Shown here piece after piece: positions 25,368-35,150 of a stretch of DNA of 64,000 nt. Numbering within the stretch: position 1 is the first letter of the stretch; each line of letters starts with the position of its first letter. Origin of the DNA: Bog-473 sp963836605 (lineage in GTDB: Bacteria > Actinomycetota > Acidimicrobiia > Acidimicrobiales > RAAP-2); the NCBI GenBank assembly GCA_963836605.1, contig CAWIKB010000009.1:1-64000 (forward strand), written 5' to 3'. A model generated the notes under the pieces. The model had not been told where the DNA came from. It ran no database searches and saw nothing but the letters and a program-made list of their open reading frames with translations. The position numbers and the translations under genes were made by a program.

Positions 25368-25847
25368 ATGAAGTCAACAACCAATATGCATATTCCACAG
25401 CGGTGCGCAGTCATGCTGTTGGCCCTAGCTGCCGTTGTCGGCCTATCAGTCGTCCCCGGCGTCACTTCAGCAGGTGCCAGTACCCCTGTCGCACGAACCG
25501 TCACCGACTGCACTAGTTGGCACATTTTCTACGGTGGTCAGCCGGAATGGCAGGCCTGTATCACTGCCAACGACTGGTACAACGGTAGTCAAGTCTCGAC
25601 CAACTGGAACTCGACGTCGTGCTCCGCCATGGCCCTCTGGTTTGCTGGCTGGAGCTGTCAGGGATACCCACACGGGCACTATTGGAATAGTGCCATCGGT
25701 GCAAACACAGACTGGCTGCACCAGCGGATTGGACTTAGCGGGACCATCACCGCCATGTGTGCAAACGTCAACATCAATACAAGAGCCAATGGCTATACCT
25801 GGTATAGCAATAGTCAGTATTGGGTGTGGCCTTGGCAGAGTTGCTAA
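25368..25847 (+). CDS. Small secreted cysteine-containing protein
   Basis: Protein of 159 residues, ATG at 25368 with AAGGAGG 6-7 bases upstream. Signal peptide about 1-38 (hydrophobic VMLLALAAVVGLSVV, cleavage near TSAGAS). The mature part of about 120 residues has six Cys, many Trp, Tyr and Asn (ACITANDWYNGSQVSTNW, FAGWSCQGYPHGHYW), and no domain I recognise. The composition suits an extracellular carbohydrate- or surface-binding protein. It is divergent from the CHAP-lectin gene with the shared motif upstream. Confidence 0.8.
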   Translation: MKSTTNMHIPQRCAVMLLALAAVVGLSVVPGVTSAGASTPVARTVTDCTSWHIFYGGQPEWQACITANDWYNGSQVSTNWNSTSCSAMALWFAGWSCQGYPHGHYWNSAIGANTDWLHQRIGLSGTITAMCANVNINTRANGYTWYSNSQYWVWPWQSC

Positions 25848-26230
25848 GGAGGCCAATCACAGCGATGTAGGAGCCGCACCAGCCGGACGAAGCCCCGTTC
25901 TCCGCGAATGGGGCTTCGTCCGCCAGCCCGTCCTCCCTCGGCCCTGTAAGGTCCATCTATTCATCCAGTGCCCTGGCCTGGGGGTTCACGGGGTGCTAGA
26001 GCGCAGGGCACGACCGTCGGTGAGACGGGAGGTTCGGGGTCTGGTCGAGTGGACTCCCTCTGGCACCACCACGCCGCATTCTTCCGTAGAAGGCGCAGGT
26101 CAATGGGTGCATCGAGTAATTGGACCCTGCGGGTGCCGAAAACCTCATCCGGCGAACCGATCAGGGGCGATGTACCAGAAACCGACAAGTCGGGCACAAA
26201 CAACCTGCCGTGTCCAGCCAAGGTCCACGA
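25848..26230. other. Intergenic stretch after the small secreted gene
   Basis: Contains the hairpin listed at 25886-25920. Otherwise no gene I can support; the frames on both strands lack family resemblance. Confidence 0.5.
25886..25920 (+). terminator. Strong hairpin, probable terminator
   Basis: Perfect 11-bp stem GACGAAGCCCC / GGGGCTTCGTC with a 13-base loop, 39 bp after the small secreted gene. There is no T-run after it, so it is an I-shaped actinobacterial type or acts from both sides. Confidence 0.65.
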
Positions 26231-27130
26231 TCAAGACGGACGATCACAATTCTCGACTGACCGCGCGAGAGTCCATCGACCGACGGCCTCATAGCTGGGG
26301 CGTCCGCCAAGACCGATCTCGAGGAGCATAAGGGCGAACAGGACGGCCCAACCGAGCGCCCGCTGTTCGAGGTCCGGGTCGAGACCACCATACGCCGCAA
26401 CAAACCGTGGCATCACCGATCTTGGGAGCAGCATCCAAGCAGCGCCCAGGTCAGCCGCTGGGTCTCCTGCACACACGTCGCCGAAATCAATTACGGCCGA
26501 GACCATTCCGTCAGCCACGAGAATGTTGGCGGGATGAAGGTCACCATGAAGCCACATGGGAGGCCCTTGCCAAGGGCGTGCGGCACGGGCGCCGTCCCAG
26601 ACTTGCCGAATTTCGTCGACATCGACCTCGCCTTCGAGTGCAGTGATCCGTTCCTCAAAGCTGCCCGTCCGCTCGGTGAGTGCCACTCCGCGGTAGGCGT
26701 TGAGCGGCGCATCGATTGGAGCGGGTTCATGAAGCGCCCGAAGAAATCGACCGAGCGTCTCAGCCGAATCATCAGGTCGGGTTATCTCGGTGACGTCACC
26801 GGGCCGACCATCGAGCCAGGGAACGATCGACCACGTCCAGGGAAAGTCCCTGGTTGGCCGACCGACTCGAAGGGGAACCGGAATGGGTAAAGGAAGCCGC
26901 GGTGCAAGTGTCGGCAGCCAACGCTGCTCGTTGACCGCTAACGGCGCGGCTTCCGCCCGTCGAGGCAGTCGTACGAGAAGGTCATCGCCTAAGCGCCACA
27001 ACGTGTTATCCCATCCGGCCAGGGACTTCGCGAGGGGCATCTCTGCCAGATCGGGATGTTGACCGATGAGCAGCGAGCGCACGAGCCCTTCATCTATGTC
27101 GACTTCATCGGTGGGCCAACTCACAGCCAA
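26231..27130 (-). CDS. Aminoglycoside phosphotransferase family protein
   Basis: APH-fold kinase-like protein of 299 residues. ATP-lobe residues SLAGWDNTLWRLGDDLLVRLPRR, then the catalytic loop WLHGDLHPANILV and the metal site VIDFGDVCAGDPAADLGAAW. These are all the key motifs of the APH family. Such proteins phosphorylate antibiotics or small metabolites; the sequence is of the broad actinobacterial group often annotated as macrolide or aminoglycoside kinase, without proof of resistance. It stands alone, convergent with the small secreted gene and divergent from the HD gene. Confidence 0.9.
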   Translation of the reverse strand: MAVSWPTDEVDIDEGLVRSLLIGQHPDLAEMPLAKSLAGWDNTLWRLGDDLLVRLPRRAEAAPLAVNEQRWLPTLAPRLPLPIPVPLRVGRPTRDFPWTWSIVPWLDGRPGDVTEITRPDDSAETLGRFLRALHEPAPIDAPLNAYRGVALTERTGSFEERITALEGEVDVDEIRQVWDGARAARPWQGPPMWLHGDLHPANILVADGMVSAVIDFGDVCAGDPAADLGAAWMLLPRSVMPRFVAAYGGLDPDLEQRALGWAVLFALMLLEIGLGGRPSYEAVGRWTLARSVENCDRPS

Positions 27131-27314
27131 AGCCTACAAACTCGATCACACAGCTAGGGTGAGTCTTAGCACCAGAGTGAAACGGGTTGGAAACGATCCT
27201 GATGAAGGCGGCCCCCAAACCAATGGGCCGGCATCTTCGGGGCCGGAATCCGCCGTAACCGTTGCTCGCCCAACTGCAGTCGCTAGAGACTACCGGTCGT
27301 AGAGGAGAGTTGAC

Positions 27315-27896
27315 GTGAAGCTGTCACAGCGATTCGATGCTGCCTTCATGCTGGCCTCGGGTCTTCATCGGACCCAGACTCGCAAGAGCACGCAGATCCC
27401 CTACCTCTCCCATCTGATGGCGGTGTCGGGCCTGGTTTTAGAGAACGGCGGAACAGAGGACGAGGCCATCGCCGCGTTGCTTCACGACGCCGTTGAAGAC
27501 CAAGGTGGCCCGGCCACCCTCGAACTGATCCGCCGGGAATTCGGCGATGCCGTAGCTGAAATGGTGAGCGCGCTCAGCGACACTGACGAGACCCCCAAAC
27601 CGCCCTGGCGCGCTCGCAAGGAGGCGTACCTGCGGCATCTCGAAGACGCACCGCCAGCCGTCCTTCGGATCTCCGCGGCGGACAAGCTGCACAACGCCCG
27701 CTCGATCCTTCGTGACTACGCCATATTCGGCGAGGACCTGTGGAACCGGTTCAGCGCCCCGGCGGCTGACCAGATTTGGTACTACCGGTCGCTGGCCGAC
27801 GTATTTCGCCGGCGGATGGGCGGACCGTTGGCGTCAGACCTGTCCCGAACGGTGGCCGATATCGAATGGTTCATGGGATCGCCGCGGGCGATCTGA
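27315..27896 (+). CDS. HD-domain hydrolase (RelA/SpoT hydrolase-like)
   Basis: Protein of 193 residues with GTG start and GGAGAG upstream. It has the HD_4 arrangement of the SpoT/MESH1 hydrolase: QIPYLSHLMAVSGLV, then EAIAALLHDAVEDQGG with the HD pair, and ISAADKLHNARSILRDY (DKLxN). No synthetase or TGS domain, so it is a stand-alone small HD protein possibly degrading (p)ppGpp or another nucleotide. That substrate is inferred from family resemblance only. Confidence 0.85.
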   Translation: MKLSQRFDAAFMLASGLHRTQTRKSTQIPYLSHLMAVSGLVLENGGTEDEAIAALLHDAVEDQGGPATLELIRREFGDAVAEMVSALSDTDETPKPPWRARKEAYLRHLEDAPPAVLRISAADKLHNARSILRDYAIFGEDLWNRFSAPAADQIWYYRSLADVFRRRMGGPLASDLSRTVADIEWFMGSPRAI

Positions 27897-28096
27897 GTCC
27901 CGGACCGGTCGATCTCGCCCGTCGGGGTCGGTGCCGCTGAGCCGCAACGACTCGAGGACGGACACTTCCGAGGCATCCTCCGGTAGGTGACCGACGACGG
28001 CGCCACACCCTAGGTTGACGTTCTGGTCAGTACCCGGCGCTCGAGGCAGTCTCATCACATTTCTATGAGGGAAGCGACGGCGCGCCACAATGTGTC

Positions 28097-28215
28097 ATGC
28101 CATCTGTGGGCGTCCCGGGAACCAAGCTCTACTTCGAGCAGCACGAATCGGGACCGCGACTCCTGTTCGTGAACGGTATCTGGGTGCGATTCGCAAGCCC
28201 GTCTGGACCTTCTCG
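28097..28215 (+). pseudogene. Alpha/beta-hydrolase N-terminal fragment
   Basis: The frame starting at 28097 begins MPSVGVPGTKLYFEQHESGPRLLFVNG, a typical first strand and oxyanion region of an alpha/beta-hydrolase. After about residue 35 the similarity ends and no catalytic Ser, Asp or His follows. A remnant of about 40 residues, upstream of the cyclase/ATPase gene. Confidence 0.55.
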
Positions 28216-28386
28216 CCTGCCCCGGAGTGTCCCACCTGTCCCGGCGCCCAGTAGAGGGGTGGGATCGGTTGAAGACGTGGTTTTCGGGGCGGCCGTTCTG
28301 CCCTCACCTTCTCCGAATGATCAGCCCGCTGCAGTCAAACCCCCGTTCGCGTACGGTGTTCCCATGCAGGAGGGCCGGGCATTGCG

Positions 28387-31300
28387 GTGAGCACCAAGAA
28401 CGTCGCCATCCTGTTCACGGATATCGTGGGATCGACACAAATGTCCCAGCGCATGTCGCCGGAGGCGGCAGACGAGGTGCGCCGAGGACATTTCTCGATT
28501 CTGCGCCGGGCTCTGAGCGAAGCGAGTGGCACCGAGGTGAAGACCACGGGCGACGGACTCATGGTCGTCTTCGGTTCGGCCTCGGCGGCTTTGGGGTGTG
28601 CCGTCGCGATGCAGCAAGGCGTAGAGCAGCACAATCGAGTGAGTGAACACACGGTCGGCCTCCGAATTGGGCTCAGCATGGGTGAGGTCATCAGCGAGGG
28701 CGGCGACTACTTCGGTGACCCAGCTGTCGAGGCAGCCCGCCTCTGCGCCCTCTGTGAGAGCGGCCAGGTCTTGGCCACAGGCGTGCTGCGGGCGCTCGCC
28801 GGTCGGCGCAGCCGCACCCAGTGCCGGTTTGTCGGCCAACTCGAGCTGAAGGGACTACCCGACCCGGTAGAGACGGTCGAGGTCCAGTGGGAGGCCTTGG
28901 AAGGTTCCATCGACCCCGCTAGGACCCCTCTGCCTGGGCGTTTGGCCGTTGGCCCGGATGTGGGTGTGGTCGGTCGTGTCGCTGAAGCCGAGTCGATGGC
29001 TGACGCCTACAAGCGGGTGGCGAGCGGCGGAGGACGCGAAGTGATGCTCGTCTCCGGTGAGGCCGGACTCGGCAAGACCACCCTCGTGGCTGAGGCATCT
29101 CGGGTCGCCTACGAGGCTGGGGCGGTCATCCTCTTTGGCCACTGCGAGGAGGAACTGGCCACTCCCTACCAGCTCTTCGCCGAGGCGCTTGGGCAGTTTG
29201 TCACCCACGCCTCCGAGGAAGAGCTCCTCGTCCACGTGGCTGCTCATGGATCCGAACTGTCCCGACTCGTACCGGCGCTCGTCAGCCGCATTCCTGACCT
29301 GGCTCCGACCAAGGCCACCGATGCCGACACCGAGCGGTTCCTTCTGTTCGCCGCCGTCGTCGGCCTGCTGGCGACTGTCAGTGAGCACAGGCCGATCGTG
29401 CTCGTCCTCGACGACCTCCAATGGGCCGACAAGGGCAGCCTCCAACTTCTCCGCCATCTGGTGGCCTCCGAGCTCCCCATGCGGGTACTGGTCTTCGGAA
29501 CCTATCGGGACAGTGAGCTCTCCCGCGCCAAGAACCTTGTGGAAGCCCTCGGGGACCTTCGCCGCTATGGCCGTGTCTCTCGCGTCGAACTTGGCGGTCT
29601 GGACAACGCCGGGGTGATTTCATTCATGGAGGCCGCCTCCGGTCAGTCCCTAACCGATGCGGGGGTCGACCTGGCCCGGGCTATCTACCAAGAGACAGAC
29701 GGCAACCCCTTCTTCGTGGGCGAGGTACTGCGCCATCTTGCTGAGACCGGAGATATTTACCGAGACGAGACGGGACGCTGGACAACTGTCGACAGCCTGA
29801 TCGATACGTCCCTGCCGATTGGGGTGCGTGAAGTTATCGCGGCCCGCGTCGTGCGACTCGGGAGGACCGCCGAAGCTGTCCTCTCTTTGGCTGCGGTCAT
29901 CGGTCGAGACTTCGACCTCGACCTCCTGGTAGCAGCGATGCGGTCCACCGAGGATCAGGTGCTTGACATCCTCGACGACTCGGTGGCAGTGACCCTAGTC
30001 CGGGAGTTGGACGACGCTCCGGGGCACTACACCTTCGCTCATGCTCTCATCCAACGCACTATCTACGAGGATCTTGGTCGCACCCGTCGTGCCCACGCTC
30101 ATCGACGGGTGGCCGAAGCCATGGAGGATCTTTACCGCGATCGGATCGGGGCACGTCTCGGTGATCTGGCGCGACACTGGTTCAAGGCCGCCCAGGGCCA
30201 GGATCTGGCAAAGGCTCTCGACTACTCCCGGCGAGCAGCTGATGCTGCCCTTGCCTCCTTGGCTCCTGAGGAGGCCCTGCGCAACTACACCCAGGCTCTT
30301 AGCATCGCTACGCTCATCCCAGATACCACCGCTACACAGAACCTTGATCTGACGATCGGCCTGGGCATTGCCCAGCGCCAAGTCGGGAACCCCGGCTTCC
30401 GCGACACACTTCTCGAAGCGGCGCGCACGGCGGCCGGACTCGGAGATACAAGACGACTGGTGGCCGCTGCGTTAGCCAACGATCGCGGGTTCGGTGCTTT
30501 TGGGTCGGTCGACCGGGACAGAACCGAGGTCCTGGAGACGGCACTTCCGCGCCTTCCCAGTGACCACCGGGACCGGGCATTACTCCTGGCCAACCTTTGC
30601 AAGGAGCTCCCCTTGCCGCGCCGAATGGCTGTGAGCGATGAAGCTTTGGCAATCGCCGAATCCTCTGGAGATGAAGTGGTGATCGTGCGAGTCCTGAATC
30701 AAGTTGCTCTGCCTCTCCGGCTGCCGCAACTCCTCAATCAGTCCCTCACGAGATCGGCCGATGCCCTCACCCGGGCCGAGCGGATTGGCGATCCGGTGCT
30801 CTTGTTCGAGGCGGCGGCCGCCCGCAATGTCATTGCCGTCCAGGCCGGAGACCTCGACGAAGTCGATCGATGCATCGAGATTGCCGGGTCATTGGCGAGT
30901 CAACTTGGCCAGCCAACACTCAACTGGGCGCACAACATCGAACTTGCCACCAGATCCCTGATCTCTGGTGACACCTCTAGAGCCGAGCAGCTGGCCAATG
31001 AAGCGTTTCAGATAGGCACCGAAAGTGGTCAGCCCGACGCCGCTCTCACTTTCAGTGTTCAATATTTTGGGGTGCTGTGGCAAAAGGGAACGCTGGCAGA
31101 CGCCGTCGCGATCATCGAGCAATCGGTCGGCGAGAATCCGGGGGTGATCGCGTTCGTCGCCGCACTTGCTTTAGCCCACATGGAAGCGGGGAACTTTCAG
31201 GATGCGTGCCAACTCTTGAAGAAGGCCGACGCTTTGGAGCTAGATACTCCGTCTAGCGGTACATGGCTGACGGCGATGACCGTGTTTGCCGAGGTTGCCA

Positions 31301-31677
31301 TCGAGTGTCGAGACGCGAGGAGTGCGCAACGACAGTTCGAGAGGCTCGAACCATGGGCGAGTCAGTCTTCTGCGGGCGCACTCATAGCTGAAGGACCGAT
31401 TAGCCACTATCTCGGTGGTCTTGCCAGCGTTCTGGGCCGCTTCAAAGAAGCGGACGCATACTTCTCCCAAGCCGCCGCGGTTAACCACCGGGCGGGTGCG
31501 AGGTTCTTCGCCGCCCGGACTGACCTTTCCTGGGGAAGGATGCTTGCCGAACGCAGTGCTCTGAGCGATGTCGAGAAGGCTCGGGCCCTCATCTCCAAAG
31601 CGCGCACCGCGGCGGCGGTCAATGGTTACGGGGGGGTGGAGCGACGTGCCACTGCGGCTCTGGAGGTCTTAGGCTGA
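28387..31677 (+). CDS. Class III cyclase domain fused to AAA/STAND ATPase and TPR-like region
   Basis: Large regulator of 1096 residues, GTG start. Residues 1-170 are an adenylate/guanylate cyclase domain with metal aspartates in FTDIVGST (Asp12) and TTGDGLMV (Asp56); the transition-state Asn is replaced (AVEAARLC), as in a common subgroup, so cyclase activity is uncertain. An ATPase follows with Walker A GEAGLGKTTLV (about 224-233) and Walker B IVLVLDDLQWAD (about 335-345). From about 620 to the end the sequence is helical TPR-like (ALRNYTQALSIATL, and others). No DNA-binding domain. Such proteins act as signal-responsive switches; no partner is visible nearby. Confidence 0.9.
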   Translation: MSTKNVAILFTDIVGSTQMSQRMSPEAADEVRRGHFSILRRALSEASGTEVKTTGDGLMVVFGSASAALGCAVAMQQGVEQHNRVSEHTVGLRIGLSMGEVISEGGDYFGDPAVEAARLCALCESGQVLATGVLRALAGRRSRTQCRFVGQLELKGLPDPVETVEVQWEALEGSIDPARTPLPGRLAVGPDVGVVGRVAEAESMADAYKRVASGGGREVMLVSGEAGLGKTTLVAEASRVAYEAGAVILFGHCEEELATPYQLFAEALGQFVTHASEEELLVHVAAHGSELSRLVPALVSRIPDLAPTKATDADTERFLLFAAVVGLLATVSEHRPIVLVLDDLQWADKGSLQLLRHLVASELPMRVLVFGTYRDSELSRAKNLVEALGDLRRYGRVSRVELGGLDNAGVISFMEAASGQSLTDAGVDLARAIYQETDGNPFFVGEVLRHLAETGDIYRDETGRWTTVDSLIDTSLPIGVREVIAARVVRLGRTAEAVLSLAAVIGRDFDLDLLVAAMRSTEDQVLDILDDSVAVTLVRELDDAPGHYTFAHALIQRTIYEDLGRTRRAHAHRRVAEAMEDLYRDRIGARLGDLARHWFKAAQGQDLAKALDYSRRAADAALASLAPEEALRNYTQALSIATLIPDTTATQNLDLTIGLGIAQRQVGNPGFRDTLLEAARTAAGLGDTRRLVAAALANDRGFGAFGSVDRDRTEVLETALPRLPSDHRDRALLLANLCKELPLPRRMAVSDEALAIAESSGDEVVIVRVLNQVALPLRLPQLLNQSLTRSADALTRAERIGDPVLLFEAAAARNVIAVQAGDLDEVDRCIEIAGSLASQLGQPTLNWAHNIELATRSLISGDTSRAEQLANEAFQIGTESGQPDAALTFSVQYFGVLWQKGTLADAVAIIEQSVGENPGVIAFVAALALAHMEAGNFQDACQLLKKADALELDTPSSGTWLTAMTVFAEVAIECRDARSAQRQFERLEPWASQSSAGALIAEGPISHYLGGLASVLGRFKEADAYFSQAAAVNHRAGARFFAARTDLSWGRMLAERSALSDVEKARALISKARTAAAVNGYGGVERRATAALEVLG

Positions 31678-31743
31678 TCCCGGTTCGTCAGCTCATTAAT
31701 GAAGTGCTGGGAACTGAACGTGGTTGTTCTTGATCTGTTCGTC

Positions 31744-32104
31744 TTGGTGCCAAGAACCTCATTCACGTCACGCAACCAGGTGATATTCATGGATGAGTCC
31801 GCCAAGCCGATCAGTCCGATGGAGCTGCGAGATTCCAGTACTGCCCTTGGTCGTGAGCGCGGTGGTCGCCGATTCGGGCGGCATTTGGCCGAGTGATCGG
31901 TGAGGTCTGTGGCTGTTGTAGTGCTCGACGTACTCCCGGACTACGGCTGCGAGATGTCGACGACCGAAGACAAGCATCCGATCCAAACATTCGCGACGGA
32001 TGGTGCCGACGAAGCGCTCAGCGAAGGCGTTTGCACGAGGTGCCCGGATCGGAGTGCGGATGGTCCGGTTGCCCTCAGTGCGAAGAACCTCATCGAAGCT
32101 GGCG
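31744..32104 (-). mobile_element. 3' half of a degraded IS481/IS3-like element
   Basis: The minus strand from about 32104 to 31768 encodes the C-terminal third of an rve transposase (ASFDEVLRTEGNRTIRTPI, ANAFAERFVGTIRREC, YNSHRPHRSLGQ, ending RTDRLGGLIHEYHLVA). The IS end (TTGGTGCCAAGAACCTC) is at 31744. The 5' part is missing; the break joins directly to a dienelactone hydrolase fragment near 32104. The same end sequence occurs at 18370-18400. Confidence 0.8.
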
Positions 32105-32352
32105 GTGCTGGCGGGCAAAAGCCTCTTTCATCACAGTTCGAATGCATAGGAGCTTGTTGCCCCCGTGGTAGAGGTCAGGGGCCGCCGCCAGGTATCCCTC
32201 ACTCGCCAGCCAGTCCGCCTGCCTTCGCAGGTCGGTGCTCATCCCGAACGCATCGTGAATGACGACGACCCCGGGCCAGGTTCCCTCGCCGGTCGGCACG
32301 GCCACATAGGCCGGAAAGCGCGCGAACGGCCGGGATTTCCACCTCGGTCATG
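32099..32352 (-). pseudogene. Dienelactone hydrolase family, N-terminal fragment
   Basis: ATG at 32352 gives MTEVEIPAV; after a one-base shift near 32315 the frame reads AYVAVPTGEGTWPGVVVIHDAFGM, RRQADWLASEGYLAAAPDLYHGG and IRTVMKEAFARQ, the first 80 residues of a dienelactone hydrolase. The catalytic Cys/Ser region and the rest are lost where the IS remnant begins. Both frameshift and truncation argue for a true pseudogene. Confidence 0.75.
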
Positions 32353-32582
32353 GTTCCATCATGGCCTGGGAGACCACGGCGTGCTCTGCCATGTCGGAGG
32401 TGTCCCCTATCGGGTAGGTCGGACGGTACGGCACCAGACCGAACAGCTCGTTACGCCACCCTGGCGCCCGTGTGAGGAGATCTGGCGGCCCTCAGCGGGA
32501 CCACTGAACTGCATCAAGCACCACCAGGCTGCGCTCGTTATGCTCCGGCTATAAGGGCAAATCGCATCTTGGAGGTATAGGC

Positions 32583-32876
32583 ATGAAGTTCGTACAGCTC
32601 ATTGAGTTCAAGACTGGCGATATTGACGCATTCGACCGCACCCTCGATGAATGGCTTGCCAAAACGGAGGGTGCTCGAACGTCGAGCAGGGCGATGCAAT
32701 GCCGCGATCGAGACAACGGTCGCACATACTTCTCCATTGTGGAGTTTCCGTCTTACGAGGCTGCCATGGAGAACTCGAATCGTCCTGAGACCGCGGACTT
32801 CGCGGCACAGCTTGCGGAGATTTGCGACGGTCCTCCAACCTTTCGCAACCTCGATGTGACACGGGAAGAGATTTAG
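32583..32876 (+). CDS. Small conserved hypothetical protein
   Basis: 97 residues, ATG with GGAGG 8 bases upstream (TTGGAGGTATAGGC). MKFVQLIEFKTGDIDAFDRTLDEWL, then YFSIVEFPSYEAAMENSNRPETADFAAQL. The pattern of an N-terminal strand with a VEFPSYEAAMENS motif resembles ABM/EthD-like ferredoxin-fold dimers, common in actinobacteria. No function is known; it is not in an operon. Confidence 0.75.
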   Translation: MKFVQLIEFKTGDIDAFDRTLDEWLAKTEGARTSSRAMQCRDRDNGRTYFSIVEFPSYEAAMENSNRPETADFAAQLAEICDGPPTFRNLDVTREEI

Positions 32877-33105
32877 TAGTTGGCGCTCCCACCCTGCCTC
32901 CGAACGCCGGGAGCGAGGCAGCCATGGGGTACTGGTCGCCATTGGTGGCAGGCACGCAGTCGTGATTGACGGTCCCTGTGATGGTTGGCAAACTCGCTCG
33001 GCGCAAGCTCCATACAGAGGCCGGGGGGTCGACAGTGAACAGCAAGCAACACGCCATCACTCGCATCTTGCGGATCGGACCGGGATCGAGCGGAGACCGA
33101 GTCGG

Positions 33106-34488
33106 GTGAGGCGCTCACGAGTTCATCAGTGGATCCTGCAGCCCGCCGTGTTCGTCGCGGTGGTTGTGTCGATGCTCTGTGTTGTCGCTACGAGCACCTC
33201 GGCCCAAGGCGCGGCGACTGTCGGCGGCCAGTTGCAATTGAATCTGACTCGAAATGGCTCCTCGACAACGATGGGGGAACCTGAGATAGCGGTCAATCCG
33301 CAGAGCTCCAACGAACTCTTCGTCTACTGGACGACCTTCCCGCACCCACTCACAATCAGCGGTGCGGGAGCCAACATCAAGCGGCCGTGCGGAGGGTTGG
33401 TCTCACTCAATAGTGGAAAGAGTTGGCACATTGTTCAGGTGCCCACGAATCATGTCCCCAATACAAAGGGGTGCGGAGATGCGGTCGCGGTCGCAGGCCC
33501 GGACGGCACCTTGTACGCGGGAGGCATAGAACCTACGTTTACGGCCACAGGGGGTTCTGGTCCCTTTGGTCTGACGATCCACGGCCAGGACTACGTCACC
33601 AGCTCATCGAACTGGGGTCGCACGTGGAGTCGGCCCGTCGAGACCATGGGCTCAGACGGCCAACGCTTCGTAACAGGTCATCCCGTCGACACCTTCGACC
33701 GACCCTGGCTCGCCGTCGATCAGTCGACGGGCACCGTGTACGCTGCTGGTCACAACCTCGCCGACCACCAGGCATACGTCACCGCGTCAACAAACAAAGC
33801 GCGATCGTTCGGTCCGATCTATCCAATCGACTCGCCAACCTCTCCGAGCGTGGGGTTCAGCAGCTCGAACATCGTCGCTGCTCATGGAGTTCTGTCGGAG
33901 GCCTATGAATCCTCGCAAGCGCCCGACCAGACCTGCCCGTGTCTCATATTCGAGACGAGCACAGACCACGGAGCGACATTCACACGCCACATCGTGTCGA
34001 CGGTCAACGGCTCAAGCTCTCCTGAGCCTTTTCTGGCGGCGGACCCGAAAGTGAACGGACGCTTCGCGTTGACCATCCTCGACTCGACCGGCACGGAGAA
34101 TCAGGTCTATGTGACAGATAACTCGGGTGCCACGTGGCAGGGACCAACGCTCGTCGGAGAGAGTCCCCCGAACCCTCGCTTCAAGCCCTGGATCACATTT
34201 GGCACGTCGGGCAACCTCGCACTCGTCTGGAGGACGCAGTACGCCAACGGCGCGTATGACGTCTGGGCGGCTCTCGGTCAAGCTGCAAGCAATGGCAACG
34301 CAATCTTCGGCTCACCCATCCGCGTCAGCAGTGTCGCTGCGCCATATCCGTCGGGCTACGCCGCTGGAGACGACTTCTCCTGGATCATCACCGATGCGCA
34401 CTACGCGCACGTTGGATGGGGTGACTCCAGAAATGGACCCGTTCAGGTGTGGTATGGACGCATACCTCTCTCGACTTCTAAGGGTTGA
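33106..34488 (+). CDS. Secreted BNR/sialidase-like repeat protein
   Basis: Exported protein of about 460 residues. The frame opens at 32962, but the GTG at 33106 gives a proper signal peptide (VRRSRVHQWILQPAVFVAVVVSMLCVVATSTSAQGAA). The mature part has repeated sialidase/BNR-type turns: LVSLNSGKSWHIV, VTSSSNWGRTWSRP, ASTNKARSFGP, TSTDHGATFTRH, VTDNSGATWQGP (S-x-D-x-G-x-T-W like Asp boxes). The fold is probably a six-bladed propeller. The Arg triad of true sialidases is not evident, so it may be a glycan binder. It stands alone. Confidence 0.82.
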   Translation: MRRSRVHQWILQPAVFVAVVVSMLCVVATSTSAQGAATVGGQLQLNLTRNGSSTTMGEPEIAVNPQSSNELFVYWTTFPHPLTISGAGANIKRPCGGLVSLNSGKSWHIVQVPTNHVPNTKGCGDAVAVAGPDGTLYAGGIEPTFTATGGSGPFGLTIHGQDYVTSSSNWGRTWSRPVETMGSDGQRFVTGHPVDTFDRPWLAVDQSTGTVYAAGHNLADHQAYVTASTNKARSFGPIYPIDSPTSPSVGFSSSNIVAAHGVLSEAYESSQAPDQTCPCLIFETSTDHGATFTRHIVSTVNGSSSPEPFLAADPKVNGRFALTILDSTGTENQVYVTDNSGATWQGPTLVGESPPNPRFKPWITFGTSGNLALVWRTQYANGAYDVWAALGQAASNGNAIFGSPIRVSSVAAPYPSGYAAGDDFSWIITDAHYAHVGWGDSRNGPVQVWYGRIPLSTSKG

Positions 34489-34857
34489 CGGCGATCGCAA
34501 AGTCCAACAAGGCGAGAAGAACGATCAGGGGGTTTCGGAGCCTCCTGGTGTCCCCGAACGCTTAATACACATGTGATCCATTTGGTATCTCATGGCATTT
34601 CACTCCGGGGTGGAAGCATCCCGAGATGACCAAATTCGGCTCTACGCGACGCTCCTATTGGTTGTCAAGCCCCTTCTGGGTGTTCGGGTGTGAAAACAGC
34701 GGGCAGAACAATCATGAGCCACTCGACGTTGAGGGGCAAGCTCCTATCAGGCCACGCGTTTAAGGAAATGAGGGTCACGGTCCGTGGGTCGGCAAGTCGC
34801 GAAAAAGTCAACCCGAGGGCGACAGTTGAACTGTGAGCCAAACCCACGGCCGTGGTT
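34489..34857. other. Intergenic stretch, nothing recognised
   Basis: No gene, RNA or clear repeat can be supported between the BNR-type protein and the IS110 remnant. The composition is AT-richer than the flanks, as in the other junk between mobile-element remnants. Confidence 0.45.
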
Positions 34858-35095
34858 TCAGCCGCGAGGTAGGTGGTGGTAGACCTCGCGGGCGACGTAG
34901 CGCTTCAAGACACGGATGACCTCGGCCTTGGTGCGCCCCTCCTTCACGCGACGCTCCAAGTAGGCCTTAGTCTCTGGATCGTTGGCGATGCGGGTGATGA
35001 GGATGCGCCATAGTGCGCTATTGGCCTGACGGTCGCCGCCTCGATCAAGTCGGTGGCGCGTCACCTTTCCCGATGAGAGCTGATCTCGTCAGTCA
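34858..35095 (-). mobile_element. IS110 family transposase, C-terminal remnant
   Basis: The minus strand encodes SSGKVTRHRLDRGGDRQANSALWRILITRIANDPETKAYLERR and KRYVAREVYHHL, the conserved C-terminal part of IS110-type (transposase_20) proteins. The N-terminal DEDD catalytic domain is absent. Its broken 5' edge at about 35095 lies within 60 bp of another truncated transposase on the opposite strand. Confidence 0.8.
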
Positions 35096-35150
35096 TTGCC
35101 GGCTCATTCTGAGCGACTTATACGGTGTAGCTACGGTGTAACAGCACAGT

